A stretch of DNA of 64,000 bases, from assembly GCF_030272615.1 (NCBI RefSeq), contig NC_081415.1:629589240-629653239 (forward strand). The letters are read 5' to 3'. Below the pieces are notes generated by a model. That model worked only from the letters and a program-made list of their open reading frames with translations. It was not told the DNA's origin and ran no database searches. This DNA comes from Cryptomeria japonica (lineage: Eukaryota > Streptophyta > Pinopsida > Cupressales > Cupressaceae). The translations under genes and the position numbers were made by a program. Within the stretch, counting starts at the first letter, position 1. Each line of letters begins with the position of its first letter. Positions 10,123 to 19,783 of the stretch are shown in pieces.

Positions 10123-11797
10123 AGCGGTCATATGAACACTACGTGCATATGCAAGCTAAAGTACAGAAAAGTAAACATTATTTGAAAAAGGATATATCCA
10201 TAAGTCAGTCGAACGAAGCCCCCAACGGTATCTGCAGTACACTGTTAGGAACCGCACCCTACAAAACCACACGTTAGATCACAAAATCACCTAATGCTTA
10301 CTAAGGAAGGTGATGAAAATTCGAGGGTAGCTATATGCCCCCCCTATTTTGGCTTGCTAATTTTAGTGAGTTGAAACAGGGTATCATGTTTACCACTTCG
10401 AATTGTTAAAGAATATTGATGACAAATGCTCACAAGAAGATTTGATATGAGATCAAAAACTAATGGAGAATCATTTGGTAAGAAAGAGGACTAAATCTCA
10501 ATTCCAACACAACAAAGAGTGTGAAGATTTGAGAGTTCTCTAACACAAGATGAAGGATGTAAATGGAAACAAAATGCAAAGAGAAGAAAAGAAAGGAAAA
10601 AAGCATGAATACACACATTGGTGATCCATGAGAAGAATAGAGAGAGAGAAAACATGGACTTCTCCCCCCTAGATCTTGTCTAGGTGATCCATGGGAAAAG
10701 GACATGAAAAACTAGCCCCTAGAGTCTGTCTAGGTGATCCATGTAAGGGAGGAGAGTGAGAAAGTCTAGCCTCATGCCGCTAGTTCCACTCAACCTCGTG
10801 CATGTGTGTGTAAGGGAGGTTAGAAGCACCTCATAGGAGTCTATGCCTGAGTATGCTACAACCTGTATATGTATAGTACAAAAGTGTGACATCTCGCTCT
10901 AAGAGTCTGTGCTCTAGTTCCGAGAATAATCACCTTGCATAAAAGAAAAATGGAGACATCTCGCTCTAAGAGTCTGTGCTCTGGTTCCGAGAATAATCCA
11001 TTGCTCAAAAAGTGTAATGTTTATGTCATAAGAAAAGTAGAACAAGGATACCTACCTTCATCACAAAAGAAGATACCCCAAAAATACAACAATGTCATAG
11101 ATCCAAGCAAGAGAGTTTTGCACTCTTTAAGAAAGGATAAGATAGTTGAGAAGGGATATCCCGTAGTATGTGTAAAGGAGATCCTTAGAGGAGAAGAGAT
11201 CTTTGTACAAAAGACACCTATCCCCAAGAGGAATTGTCTTAGACAAATATAACATCTCCTAGAATGAGACAAAGAAGAGAATAAGAATGCAATACTTCCT
11301 TCTTTTGCGAGGTGAAAGTGATTCTTAATGAAGGATGACGCTCTTTTTAACCCAATTGGGAGAGTGAATTCATTATTGATGTATTTTACCATGTGCAAAA
11401 GAGGTTGTAGTCAAGGACTTACACCTCTTGTAAGAGAGAATCCTTGAACAAACAACAACAAATACATACAAGGAATAACATCAAGTAATAAAGTCCACAC
11501 CATCCACGAAATAGGAAAAAAGTGGATCCTTAGATAAAAATATGAAAAGATCATTGCCTCAATGAGAAGGACTTACACAATCTTCTAGGGAGAGATTTAG
11601 ACATAAGAAAAAGAAGAGATGTATGAAATCACTCTTGCCCCCATAGGAACAAGAGATAACATAGAAAATTAGGCTATTATGTTGCTTCAAAAAATATATG
11701 ATTGCACTTGAAATTGTACCATCATGAATGACAATGAGCCCCCAGTAAATGAGCTACCAATGTCACATAATGATGAGCAACATAATAGCCATTAATG
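10123..11797 (-). other. Non-coding 3' interior of G1
   Basis: About 1.7 kb between the polyprotein stop and the polypurine tract. No RT or integrase motifs were found on either strand. It contains repeated GTGATCCATG/AGGTGATCCATG phrases (10620-10740) and a duplicated segment around CTCTAAGAGTCTGTGCTCT (10895 and 10965). Similar text occurs at 19140-19450 in G2, so this is a shared family-specific region. Confidence 0.7.
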
Positions 11798-14700
11798 TTA
11801 TTTAAAGACATGATAGATTGAATGAGGTATTTGAATATGACATGTTAAATGCTCAACTATAAGTGAGATCAAAAACATGTATAAAGTGATAAAATTTGAA
11901 GAAGAAAAGCCACAAGAAATCTTAGAAGAGGGATGAGTGTAATTTATTAGAGCCTTATCCCTGGAGGAAAGGACTTTGTGATGAATAGGAGATAAATATT
12001 CATAAGTGGATTTAGAAATTTGAGGGGATTCATAAAGAGATTTGTTCATTGCCAAGATTTCCTTATGAGGGGAATGAGAGTTGATAGAAGTAGAAGATGA
12101 TTTAGTTGAAGTGAGATTATCATCACTACTAAATATAGCATTCACATTGAGAGATGGTCTTTTAGATGCTTTGGTACGTTTGCAGGGATTATAGCCGAGT
12201 CCAAAGGCATAATTGTGAAAATTAGTCTCTAGAGGAACTTTTATCCCTTGTTCATTAGCGCCACAACAATTTCCATGATACCCATGCTTAGCAAAAATGT
12301 GAAAACCACGACCATAACGATCAGCCATTTCAGGAAGAGAAGGTGGTTTTTCATAAGACAAAGAATCAAACTCTTCATAATTAGAGGTGTGAGGAGAAGA
12401 AGTTTGAGAAGCGGCCACAAAATTATTGCTCATAGGTTCAGGTAAGATTGATTGATTTTTAGTGTCTTCCTTCTCTTTACCTTTAAGCTCTCTAGGAGGA
12501 ACCCTATACTCACCTACAAAGGTGGGATTAAAATCAAGAGATCCCCAATCGTCTTCTGCGAGAACCTTCTCAGCATCAAAAGCCTTTTCATGTGTAGATT
12601 CAAGTTGAGAAGAATCTTCTTCAGGAACTTCAGACTCATCCAAAGAATTTTGATTATTAGAGGGTGATGATCCATCCATAGGTATCTTGTTTAACGAGTC
12701 ATCACTAGAAGAGGAAGGCTTAGAAGAACTCCCTTTGGAAGTAGATGTTTGCAAACAAGCCTGAAGTTTAGTATCACCTATCAAGGTATATGTCTTATTG
12801 TTATAAATGAATTTAACTTGTCTATGCAATGTAGAGGGGACAGCTTGCATACTGTGAATCCAAGGTCTCCCTAATAACAAGTTGTATGTTAGATTTCCCG
12901 ACATAACATGGATAGGAGTAGGCAAAGTAACAGGTCCCACTATGATGGGTAAGGTGATAATACCTAATGAAGACTTAGCCACATTATCAAAGCCTTGAAT
13001 GGGATGAGAGTCAGGCTCAATAAGGGATGTATCCACATTCATCTTATGCAATAGATTGATGCTACACACATTAAGGCCAGAGCCATTATCTACCAATGTT
13101 CGTCTTATAGCAGTGTCATTTATGATAACCACAATCATCAAGGGATCAAATTGTTGTTGAATTTCACTAGTAGGCAACTCATCTTGGGTGAACACAATTT
13201 GAGCTTTAGGATTCATCACAGAGTTAACTAAAGATGCTATATTACAAGATGTATTCGGTGGAGGAATATTCAAATCTTTCAAGGCATCTTGTAACATTCC
13301 ATGATGAGCGGAAGAAGTTTGAATCAACTCCCATAGGGATATCTTAGCAGGGGTAGCTTTAAGTTGTTCTATGAGATCATATTCCTTACCAAGAACTTGT
13401 GAAATACGAGGAGCTTGAGGAAGAATAGGTTGGGAAGGAGGAAGTGAAGTTGGAATAACTGGAGGAGGATTAGGTTGCCTATTGTTTCTTGTGTTATAGG
13501 TATGAGCAACTGCATGATAACTCTCTCTAGTCAGTTGCTTAGCATACTCATAAGGGCTCTTAGAAGAATAACCTCCTTGCACAGTAATAATAGGTTTGTT
13601 AGGAGTGCAAAAAGAAGCATTAGCATAACGACCTTGAACCACTAAGATAGGCTTATTTAAAGGTTGAGGATTTTGAGAAGCACAAGCACCTTGGACAGTG
13701 AAGAGAGGTTTGTTAGCTATCTCATTCACATGTATCAAATTGATTGAGGATGGTTTAGAAGAAAGAACAAAAGTGTTGGAAGAATTATTGATAGTCTTCT
13801 CTTGCACTAAAATCTTATCATGGATTAAATCAATTTTAGGAGAGAGACAAGGGGTAGGCATTGATGTTCTAGTAGGAAAAGTAATACTAGGAAAGGTCAT
13901 ATCATCCTCTATCATCAAAGGATCTACATGGGGAATAAACTCTCTAGGAGAAGGATCAACATTACTCTCTAAAGTCTCACTTTGGAGAGGGAGATCTTTG
14001 AAAGAGATATTAATCATCTTGCTTTGAACTAGGGTATCCTTATGAGTAGAACCAAGTTGAGGAGAGGGAGATGCTTTATTTTTAGAGGGAGAATAATTGA
14101 GATTCAAGGAAGGTGAGAAATTATCAAGGGAGAGAGAATAATCTACACCTTCTTCTAATGGTTCATCCCAAATGGTGAAGTTGTTGAAAGGAATGTTTGA
14201 AGTATTGTCAATTTCGGGAGAAGAGATAACATTGTTTATTAATTCCTCATCCTTAGAAGGGAGAGCATCAATAGATGTGTTAAACTCATCCTCTTTCCTC
14301 AAAATATGTTCAATATGATCTTTAGGGGAGAGAGAATTAAGGAAATTTCTTATTATTTCATCTTCTTTCTCTAAGGGATGCTTATGTGTAAGACAAACTT
14401 TAGGAGAAGGGTAAGCATTTATCACTAATTCATCATCTCTAGTGGGAATTTTGTTGGGAAAGGAAATGCCATCACTAGGAAATGTAGGGATAATGTCATC
14501 TTCTTGCACAAAAGGATCCTCATGAAGGGAGTGTTTTTTAGGAGGAACATGAACATACTTCTCCAAAGATTCATGCTTAGGAAGGAGATCTTTGAAAGAA
14601 TTGTTCATAACCTCTTGTTGCACTAACATGCCCCCATTGGAAGGACCAACTTTAGGAGAAAATAATTCAATGTCCATCAATACCTTTTCACTTAGAGAGG

Positions 14701-14977
14701 CATCATGTAGGGAAGGTGAAGTAACATTAAGAAAGGTGTTTATGATATCATTCTCTTCCTCTAGGATAGCTAAATAGGAAGGGCACATTTTAGGAGAATT
14801 GTCAAGATCACTCTTAAAGTCTTCATCCTTAGAGCATGGGAGAGTCTCAAAGGGATTGGTAGCAACTCTTTTAGGCACTAAAATGTTGTTATAGATGGGG
14901 GGAGGTTCTTTAGGAGAAGGAAAAATTGAAACAAGGGAAGCCAACCCATTATCACATCTATGAAATGAATGCATCAT
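11798..14977 (-). CDS. G1 polyprotein: repeat-rich N-terminus, retropepsin-like protease, G-patch
   Basis: An intact 1059-residue reading frame with no internal stop. Residues 20-420 are Ser/Pro/Asp/Glu-rich with two long related segments (about 105-210 and 305-400) built on SPK...LVQ...FKDL...FPTR phrases. Residues 422-476 hold three tandem NKPxxxVQG units. Residues about 605-735 form an aspartic-protease domain: VDNGSGLNV at 629-637 (catalytic Asp630), then LLGRPWIH at 700-707. A low-complexity Ser-rich linker follows, then a G-patch-like motif at about 888-915 (RYGRGFHIFAKHGYHG, then NEQGI). A zinc knuckle is not evident in this copy, though the related G2 copy has two. The protease would process the polyprotein; the G-patch probably binds RNA, as in some retroviral proteases. 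No RT or integrase follows. The start is the first of two adjacent Met codons. Confidence 0.85.
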   Translation of the reverse strand: MMHSFHRCDNGLASLVSIFPSPKEPPPIYNNILVPKRVATNPFETLPCSKDEDFKSDLDNSPKMCPSYLAILEEENDIINTFLNVTSPSLHDASLSEKVLMDIELFSPKVGPSNGGMLVQQEVMNNSFKDLLPKHESLEKYVHVPPKKHSLHEDPFVQEDDIIPTFPSDGISFPNKIPTRDDELVINAYPSPKVCLTHKHPLEKEDEIIRNFLNSLSPKDHIEHILRKEDEFNTSIDALPSKDEELINNVISSPEIDNTSNIPFNNFTIWDEPLEEGVDYSLSLDNFSPSLNLNYSPSKNKASPSPQLGSTHKDTLVQSKMINISFKDLPLQSETLESNVDPSPREFIPHVDPLMIEDDMTFPSITFPTRTSMPTPCLSPKIDLIHDKILVQEKTINNSSNTFVLSSKPSSINLIHVNEIANKPLFTVQGACASQNPQPLNKPILVVQGRYANASFCTPNKPIITVQGGYSSKSPYEYAKQLTRESYHAVAHTYNTRNNRQPNPPPVIPTSLPPSQPILPQAPRISQVLGKEYDLIEQLKATPAKISLWELIQTSSAHHGMLQDALKDLNIPPPNTSCNIASLVNSVMNPKAQIVFTQDELPTSEIQQQFDPLMIVVIINDTAIRRTLVDNGSGLNVCSINLLHKMNVDTSLIEPDSHPIQGFDNVAKSSLGIITLPIIVGPVTLPTPIHVMSGNLTYNLLLGRPWIHSMQAVPSTLHRQVKFIYNNKTYTLIGDTKLQACLQTSTSKGSSSKPSSSSDDSLNKIPMDGSSPSNNQNSLDESEVPEEDSSQLESTHEKAFDAEKVLAEDDWGSLDFNPTFVGEYRVPPRELKGKEKEDTKNQSILPEPMSNNFVAASQTSSPHTSNYEEFDSLSYEKPPSLPEMADRYGRGFHIFAKHGYHGNCCGANEQGIKVPLETNFHNYAFGLGYNPCKRTKASKRPSLNVNAIFSSDDNLTSTKSSSTSINSHSPHKEILAMNKSLYESPQISKSTYEYLSPIHHKVLSSRDKALINYTHPSSKISCGFSSSNFITLYMFLISLIVEHLTCHIQIPHSIYHVFK

Positions 14978-15302
14978 GACAACAATTTTCTTCTTTCAAA
15001 TGATAACACATGCAAAATAGAAGGAAATGTTTAATTTCAACCAATGCAAGCACTTAGAATGTAGATTTAGAAAATGAAATTTATGATTCAAATGAGTTCC
15101 TAAATCAGATTTGAAATTATTGACCACAATTAAGCTATCCACAAGTTCAACTTTGAATTGAAAAATTAGGGTTTTAGCAAAAATTTCCTCTAAATTTTTT
15201 TGAATCTTGCAAGAAATTGAGACTTGTAAATACAAATTTGAATTGGAAATAGCATAAACACTCAAATTTGAAAACATAAATCAGAATTAGAGAAGATTGG
15301 AG
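14978..15302 (-). other. 5' leader of G1
   Basis: About 325 bp between the primer site and the polyprotein start, AT-rich; no coding signal. It resembles the G2 leader near 31020-31240 (AAATTAGGGTTTT, TTGAAATTGAACTTG-like phrases). Confidence 0.6.
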
Positions 15303-15320
15303 TTCACGTTGGGTTCACCA
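15303..15320 (-). promoter_or_regulatory. Primer binding site of G1, tRNA-Trp type
   Basis: Plus-strand TTCACGTTGGGTTCACCA, three bases from the LTR; its complement would pair with a tRNA 3' end. It agrees, apart from one base, with my recollection of the plant nuclear tRNA-Trp 3' end. G2 has a matching site at 31248-31262. The tRNA assignment is from memory; the position and terminal CCA complement are seen directly. Confidence 0.65.
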
Positions 15321-15323
15321 AAA

Positions 15324-16963
15324 TGTGTAGGAGAAAAAGTGACACTAAGCAAGCATGCCCTAATCTCACTTTCAACCACACACTTGTGGAATATGAAAGA
15401 GCCTAGAGGTATCACACAATTGGCTACTTCTTCTTGTGGAAGAGAGAGCCACAGGCTACCTATTAGGATTTCTATTCCTTTTTTGTAATTGAAAGATGAA
15501 ATGATGCAAGTTCAATCCCTAACCCCAAAGTGCAAGTATGAACTAATAACAAGATTACAGAATTGAACTTAAATGATGGAAAGCTGTAAACACAAGGACA
15601 AGACAAGAATGCAAATGCGTACCCGGAGTTAAAATCTGACTGAAAATGTTCGGGACAGGGGCGCGGGCGCCACTGTCCTGATTTTGCCCCTGAAACTGCT
15701 CCGGAAACTGCTGTTTTGCACTTTGGAAAAGCTGTCAAAAATGCTGAAAATGCTGTCTATCAGGAGGACCAGGGCACCCAGCGCCCCTGTCCTGGCAGGA
15801 CCAGGGCGCTCCACGCCCCTGTCCTGGTCTTTTGCTTTGAAATTTGGTGGGAAGGTCTGTTTCCATCTGCTTCTTCCGGATTTGCAACCTGCGGCGTCGT
15901 CCGAGTCCCGAAACCTGCACTTATATCTGAAAAGGTGTTTGGGCGGCTATATAGGGTTTTGCCTTAGTCAAACCCCCGCTTCGGTGATTTCCACCTCCAC
16001 GAATAGCCAAGTTGTATTGTAAAATGTATTGTGTGTGCAGACCTAGTGTGTGTGCAAGGTCCTAAAATGCAAGAAAGCAAACTAGAGCAACCTAGAAAGT
16101 AAACCCTAATTGCTTGTAAATGATAATGTAAATGCTCCAAATCAAGATGCAAAGTGATCTAAAGCATGAATAAAGGATATATTGAAGCTTATGCAAAGAC
16201 ATGAAAACAACATGAAATCATACCCAACCCTCAAGGGAGGGGTACAAGCCAATCTTCAGTCGGTAATCTCCTATTGTTCTTCAATGTCTTCCAAGCCCTA
16301 AATGAATGAATGAAATTGATAAATGCTTGATAGAAGGATGTTGAATGTTGTTGAAGTCTTCAAAGATCTGCTCTTTCGCTGCATAGAAGGTCCTTGAAAG
16401 CCAAAATTCCCATCCTTTCAAATGAAGAAAGAGAGCTCTTATATATGAAACCCTAGGTCTTAATTTCAACTTTTGGCCGACCTAGAGATTGAATCTCCTG
16501 CCAATTTCTTGGGGTTAAGCTTTATTTTATGATTGGATCGTGCTCCCAAAATTTTGGGAAAAATGTCCGGGACCATGTGCACCAGGCGCCACGGTCCCGA
16601 CAACTTTTCACCAAATTTTCAGGGCCGTCGGATATGATGATTTTAGAGAGAATCCCGAAGTTACAGGTGTTTTCGAGATGTTTTGACCCCCGAAACCAAG
16701 CCCCCAAGTTCGAAATAGGGCCTAATTAGGATTTTTGATTAAATGATGTATAGGAGGAATAAAATGAAAAGGGCACACTTTAATGAAAGGGCCCAACTTT
16801 ATGATGTGGGAAATGATAAAATAGGACCTTAGACCTAATTAATTTAATTAATTAAGTGCTAAAGGGGAAATGCAATGCAAGATGCAAAATGCACCAAGGC
16901 GGGTGCTAAACTAGGTGTGAAATTGTACCACCCTAGCAAGTGCGTACAATTTACGACGCTACA
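15324..16963 (-). repeat. 5' LTR of G1
   Basis: 1640 bp, TGTGTAGGAG to CGACGCTACA on plus. Partner of 8438-10107. Followed by the GTAAG duplication (16964-16968) and the continuation of Copia A RNase H. The promoter driving the minus-strand polyprotein should lie here (ATATATAAGA minus-sense near 16440). Confidence 0.93.
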
Positions 16964-17340
16964 GTAAGAAACAAAGTTGTACATCTCTATCAACAACAGA
17001 ATCAGAATATGTTGCAGTAGCAACTAACTGTACACAGGTACTATGGCTTAAGCAAATGTTGAAAGACATAAAGGTAAAATGCAAGGAACCTATTACTATC
17101 TATTGTGATAACACTGCTGCAATTGATATATCTAAGAATTTGGTATTACATTCTAAAACCAAACATGTTTCTATCAAACTGAATTTTCTAAGGGAAAATG
17201 TTGAAGCAAAGGAAATAAAATTGGTTTATGTGAATACTAAAGAGTAGATTGTAGATATCTTTACTAAACCTCTACCTAAGGAGACTTTTGAATATCTCAA
17301 AGACCAGCTTGGGGTCATACCCCTACCAGTAGAGACTTAG
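16964..17340 (+). pseudogene. Ty1/copia RNase H, second part (element A)
   Basis: Continues the frame broken at 8437. It shows SLSTTESEYVA, WLKQML, IYCDNTAAIDISKN, HSKTKHVSIK, and after a TAG at 17245 IVDIFTKPLPKE to a terminal TAG near 17338. These are the usual C-terminal RNase H landmarks of copia pol. The TAG replaces a normally conserved Gln in the KE-Q-IADIFTK region. Confidence 0.92.
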
Positions 17341-17717
17341 GAAGTTGATGATTGTCATCAACCGGTAGAATTAATAGAGAAATATTTTACTCTGACTTTG
17401 ATGGGAAGCTACCTCTCAAGAGGAGTAGTTGGTATACTAAATTGATTGGTATTTGTATATGAACTTGGCTTGGTAAGAACTTTGGCATTTGATGTCAAAG
17501 GGGGGGAGATTGGTATGGAAAAACACAAGGAAAACACATGTTGCTCCCAGGGGGAGAGATTGTTGTTTGGGAGAGATTATTACTCTCTATATCTATATTT
17601 TGATTTCTGGTCATGATCTCTTTTCGGAGATTCTTGGTTTTTGGTATTTGGCATTTCTATTTTGGCACTTTGATGGTTTTTCCATCTTGTGTTGCCATAA
17701 ATTTCAAAGGGGGAGAT
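17341..17717 (+). promoter_or_regulatory. 3' UTR of Copia A with two polypurine tracts
   Basis: AAAGGGGGGGAGAT near 17498-17510 and AAAGGGGGAGAT at 17706-17717, the latter touching the 3' LTR. Both follow a TTTGATGTCAAAG or ATAAATTTCAAAG phrase. No coding sequence. Confidence 0.7.
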
Positions 17718-18776
17718 TGTTGGTATTTTGATATGGTTTTGTCATTTGATGTCAACACCTACTAAACACTTATCAACTTTGGCACTTTGGAGAATCAACA
17801 ACATTCACCGATAAGCAAATGACTCATGCACAGTCACCGGTATTTGGTACACTGACAATATATAATGATCACCGACACTTGGAATGATATGGAAAACACT
17901 TGGTTATGTCGAAGACATCATGTGGACACTTTGTCTTGGAGCTTTGTTTATTGGTACATTAGCATTTGCATATTTGCTGTTACCGGCAAATAGGTCCAGG
18001 TTGCAGGTTTATCTTTTCCATATCAGCATGGCACACTATGGAGATGACTTATTATTGTTGTAAATGCATTAAGCCGACATATTGAATCAGTTATTGCATC
18101 GGGTATTAATTGATATGTAAATTAATTTTATGGTAATATCTTGTAGAGCCGACCTACTAAAATTGGTCTTAGGGTATGGTATAAATGTAAGATCTTATTT
18201 GTAAGATCGAATGTGGAATGCGAAAAAAGATTGTGTGAATGTATATGCGAGAATAAGAAGAGCTATACACACAAACATCATTTGAAGATTGAAGCAGGGT
18301 TTTTGTGAAGACAATCAGAACTACACCGATACTGAATCCAGCATATGAAGATACTATTTTGAGCAGTACATTCTTATTGGATTTAACCATCCAATTGTAG
18401 TCAGTGTGACTCCCATTTTGTGATTGAGAAGTGAGATCTAGGCGCTTGGGCTTTCTGCATGTGCAGACCCCATTTGTATACACTTACTATCTGCAGTAGT
18501 ATCATCTGATTGTGGGTAAGGTTTCCTACTGTGGTTTTTCCCCTTACAGGGTTTCCACGTACAAATATTGGTGTTATGTGTTGTGGATGACTTTTTCCTT
18601 TTGTTTCATGCATTAATCCTTACCGATATTGCAATTAACTATTAAAACTATCTATCGGTATATTATATTGGTTTACCGGTATTAAGCATTAAATTGGTTA
18701 AGTTGTTTTTGGTTTGAATTTATTTGACAATTGATTCACCCCCCTGCCCCCTCTCAGTTGTCTTTGGGACCTAATG
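17718..18776 (+). repeat. 3' LTR of Copia A
   Basis: Starts TGTTGGTATTTTG; its end, CTAATG, is a mutated CTAACA. Same length as the 5' LTR. Short reverse frames in both LTRs are shadows of this repeat. Confidence 0.85.
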
Positions 18777-19783
18777 GATTAGAGATGTAGAGCAAAACCA
18801 CAAGGAGTATAATACATCACTAATATTGAGGAGATAACAACCCCCAATATTAGGGTCTCAACTGATTCCAACATACACAAGAATACAAAAACAAAAAGGC
18901 ACAAGACACACAAAAAAAAGACAAAGCGCAAAAAGACACACAACAAGAACAAGACATAAGACAACAAACTAACTAGCTGAATAGATCTCGAGCTGAAATG
19001 TATCAACAACTAATCAAGACACAAAGACCAATGCCATCACATAAACATGATTGATCACATAAAAGAGAAAAGTTGGCATCATCCATGAACCATCAATAGT
19101 AAAACTTTGAGTTAATGAGAGGAAGAAGAGAGAGAACATGAATAAACACTTTAGTGATCCATGAGAAGAAAAGTGAAGAAGAAAGAGAGCATGGATGTCT
19201 TGCCCCTAAAAATAGGTGATCCATGGAGAGAAGAACATGGAAAATCTCACCCCTAGAACTTGCCTAGGTGATCCATGTAAAGAGAGAGAGAGTGAGAACT
19301 CTGTTAGTTCCACTCCACCTCATAAGCGTGTGTGCAAGTGAGGTTGAAAGTGCCTCATAGGAGTCTATGTCCAAGTATGCTACAACCTATATATAATGTA
19401 TAGTACAGGTGTTAAGAAAGGTGTGATATCTCTCTCTAAGAGACCATGCTCTAGTTCCGAGAATAATCACCCTGCATAAGAGAAAAGTGGCATCATCTCA
19501 CTCTAAGAGACTATGTTGTGGTTCTGAGAATGACCCATTGTACAAGAGAAAAGTGATGACATCTTTCTCTAAGAGGTTTCCCCCTAGTTCCAAGAATGTC
19601 TCACTGTACAAGACAAAAAAAGTGAAGACAAAAAAAAGTGAAGACATCTCATTCTAAGAGACCATGCTCTGGTTCTGAGAATGACCCATTGTACAAAAAG
19701 TGATGACATATTGCTCTAATAGGTTTCCCTTTGGTTCCAAGAATGTCCCACTATTCAATGCATGAGAGAAGTATGGTACAAAG
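18777..19783 (-). other. G2 interior, non-coding 3' part
   Basis: No coding signal. It contains the same GTGATCCATG, CTCTAAGAG and GGTTCCGAGAATA-type phrases as the 3' interior of G1 (10440-11020), so it is the equivalent part of G2. The motif CTCTAAGAG...CTAGTTCCGAGAAT recurs about five times between 19430 and 19750 at ~70-100 bp spacing, a degenerate tandem array. Confidence 0.6.

Larger units (their letters stand above)
8438..16963 (-). mobile_element. G1: complete, young, non-autonomous gypsy-like LTR element
   Basis: An 8526-bp element on the minus strand with LTRs at 15324-16963 (5') and 8438-10107 (3'), about 98-99% identical apart from a ~30-bp length difference, and a perfect GTAAG duplication. 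It has a primer site (15303-15320), a polypurine tract (10108-10122) and one intact 1059-residue ORF. No RT, RNase H or integrase could be read anywhere between the LTRs, so it must rely on a partner element. It splits the RNase H of Copia A between Lys codons, which shows it inserted after Copia A. It is the most recent event visible here. Confidence 0.93.
5259..18776 (+). mobile_element. Copia element A (Sirevirus-like), interrupted by G1
   Basis: Two LTRs of equal length (about 1059 bp; 5259-6317 and 17718-18776) bound a plus-strand element with RT/RNase H of Ty1/copia type and a double polypurine tract. Flanks GATGA (5254-5258) and GATTA (18777-18781) match at 4 of 5 bases, a likely decayed target duplication. 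Gag, protease, integrase and the start of RT are missing and replaced by a foreign truncated LTR (6318-7464). Removing G1 (8438-16963) restores one RNase H reading frame. Confidence 0.8.

Noticed and set aside
12248-12667. Plus-strand frames opposite the G1 polyprotein (also 13698-14027, 14592-14777)
   Set aside because: Antisense shadows of a long open minus-strand gene with Ser/Pro-rich codons; no domain.
15303-15320. GGTTCACCA considered as the end of a tRNA gene
   Set aside because: No cloverleaf upstream; position next to an LTR identifies it as a primer binding site.
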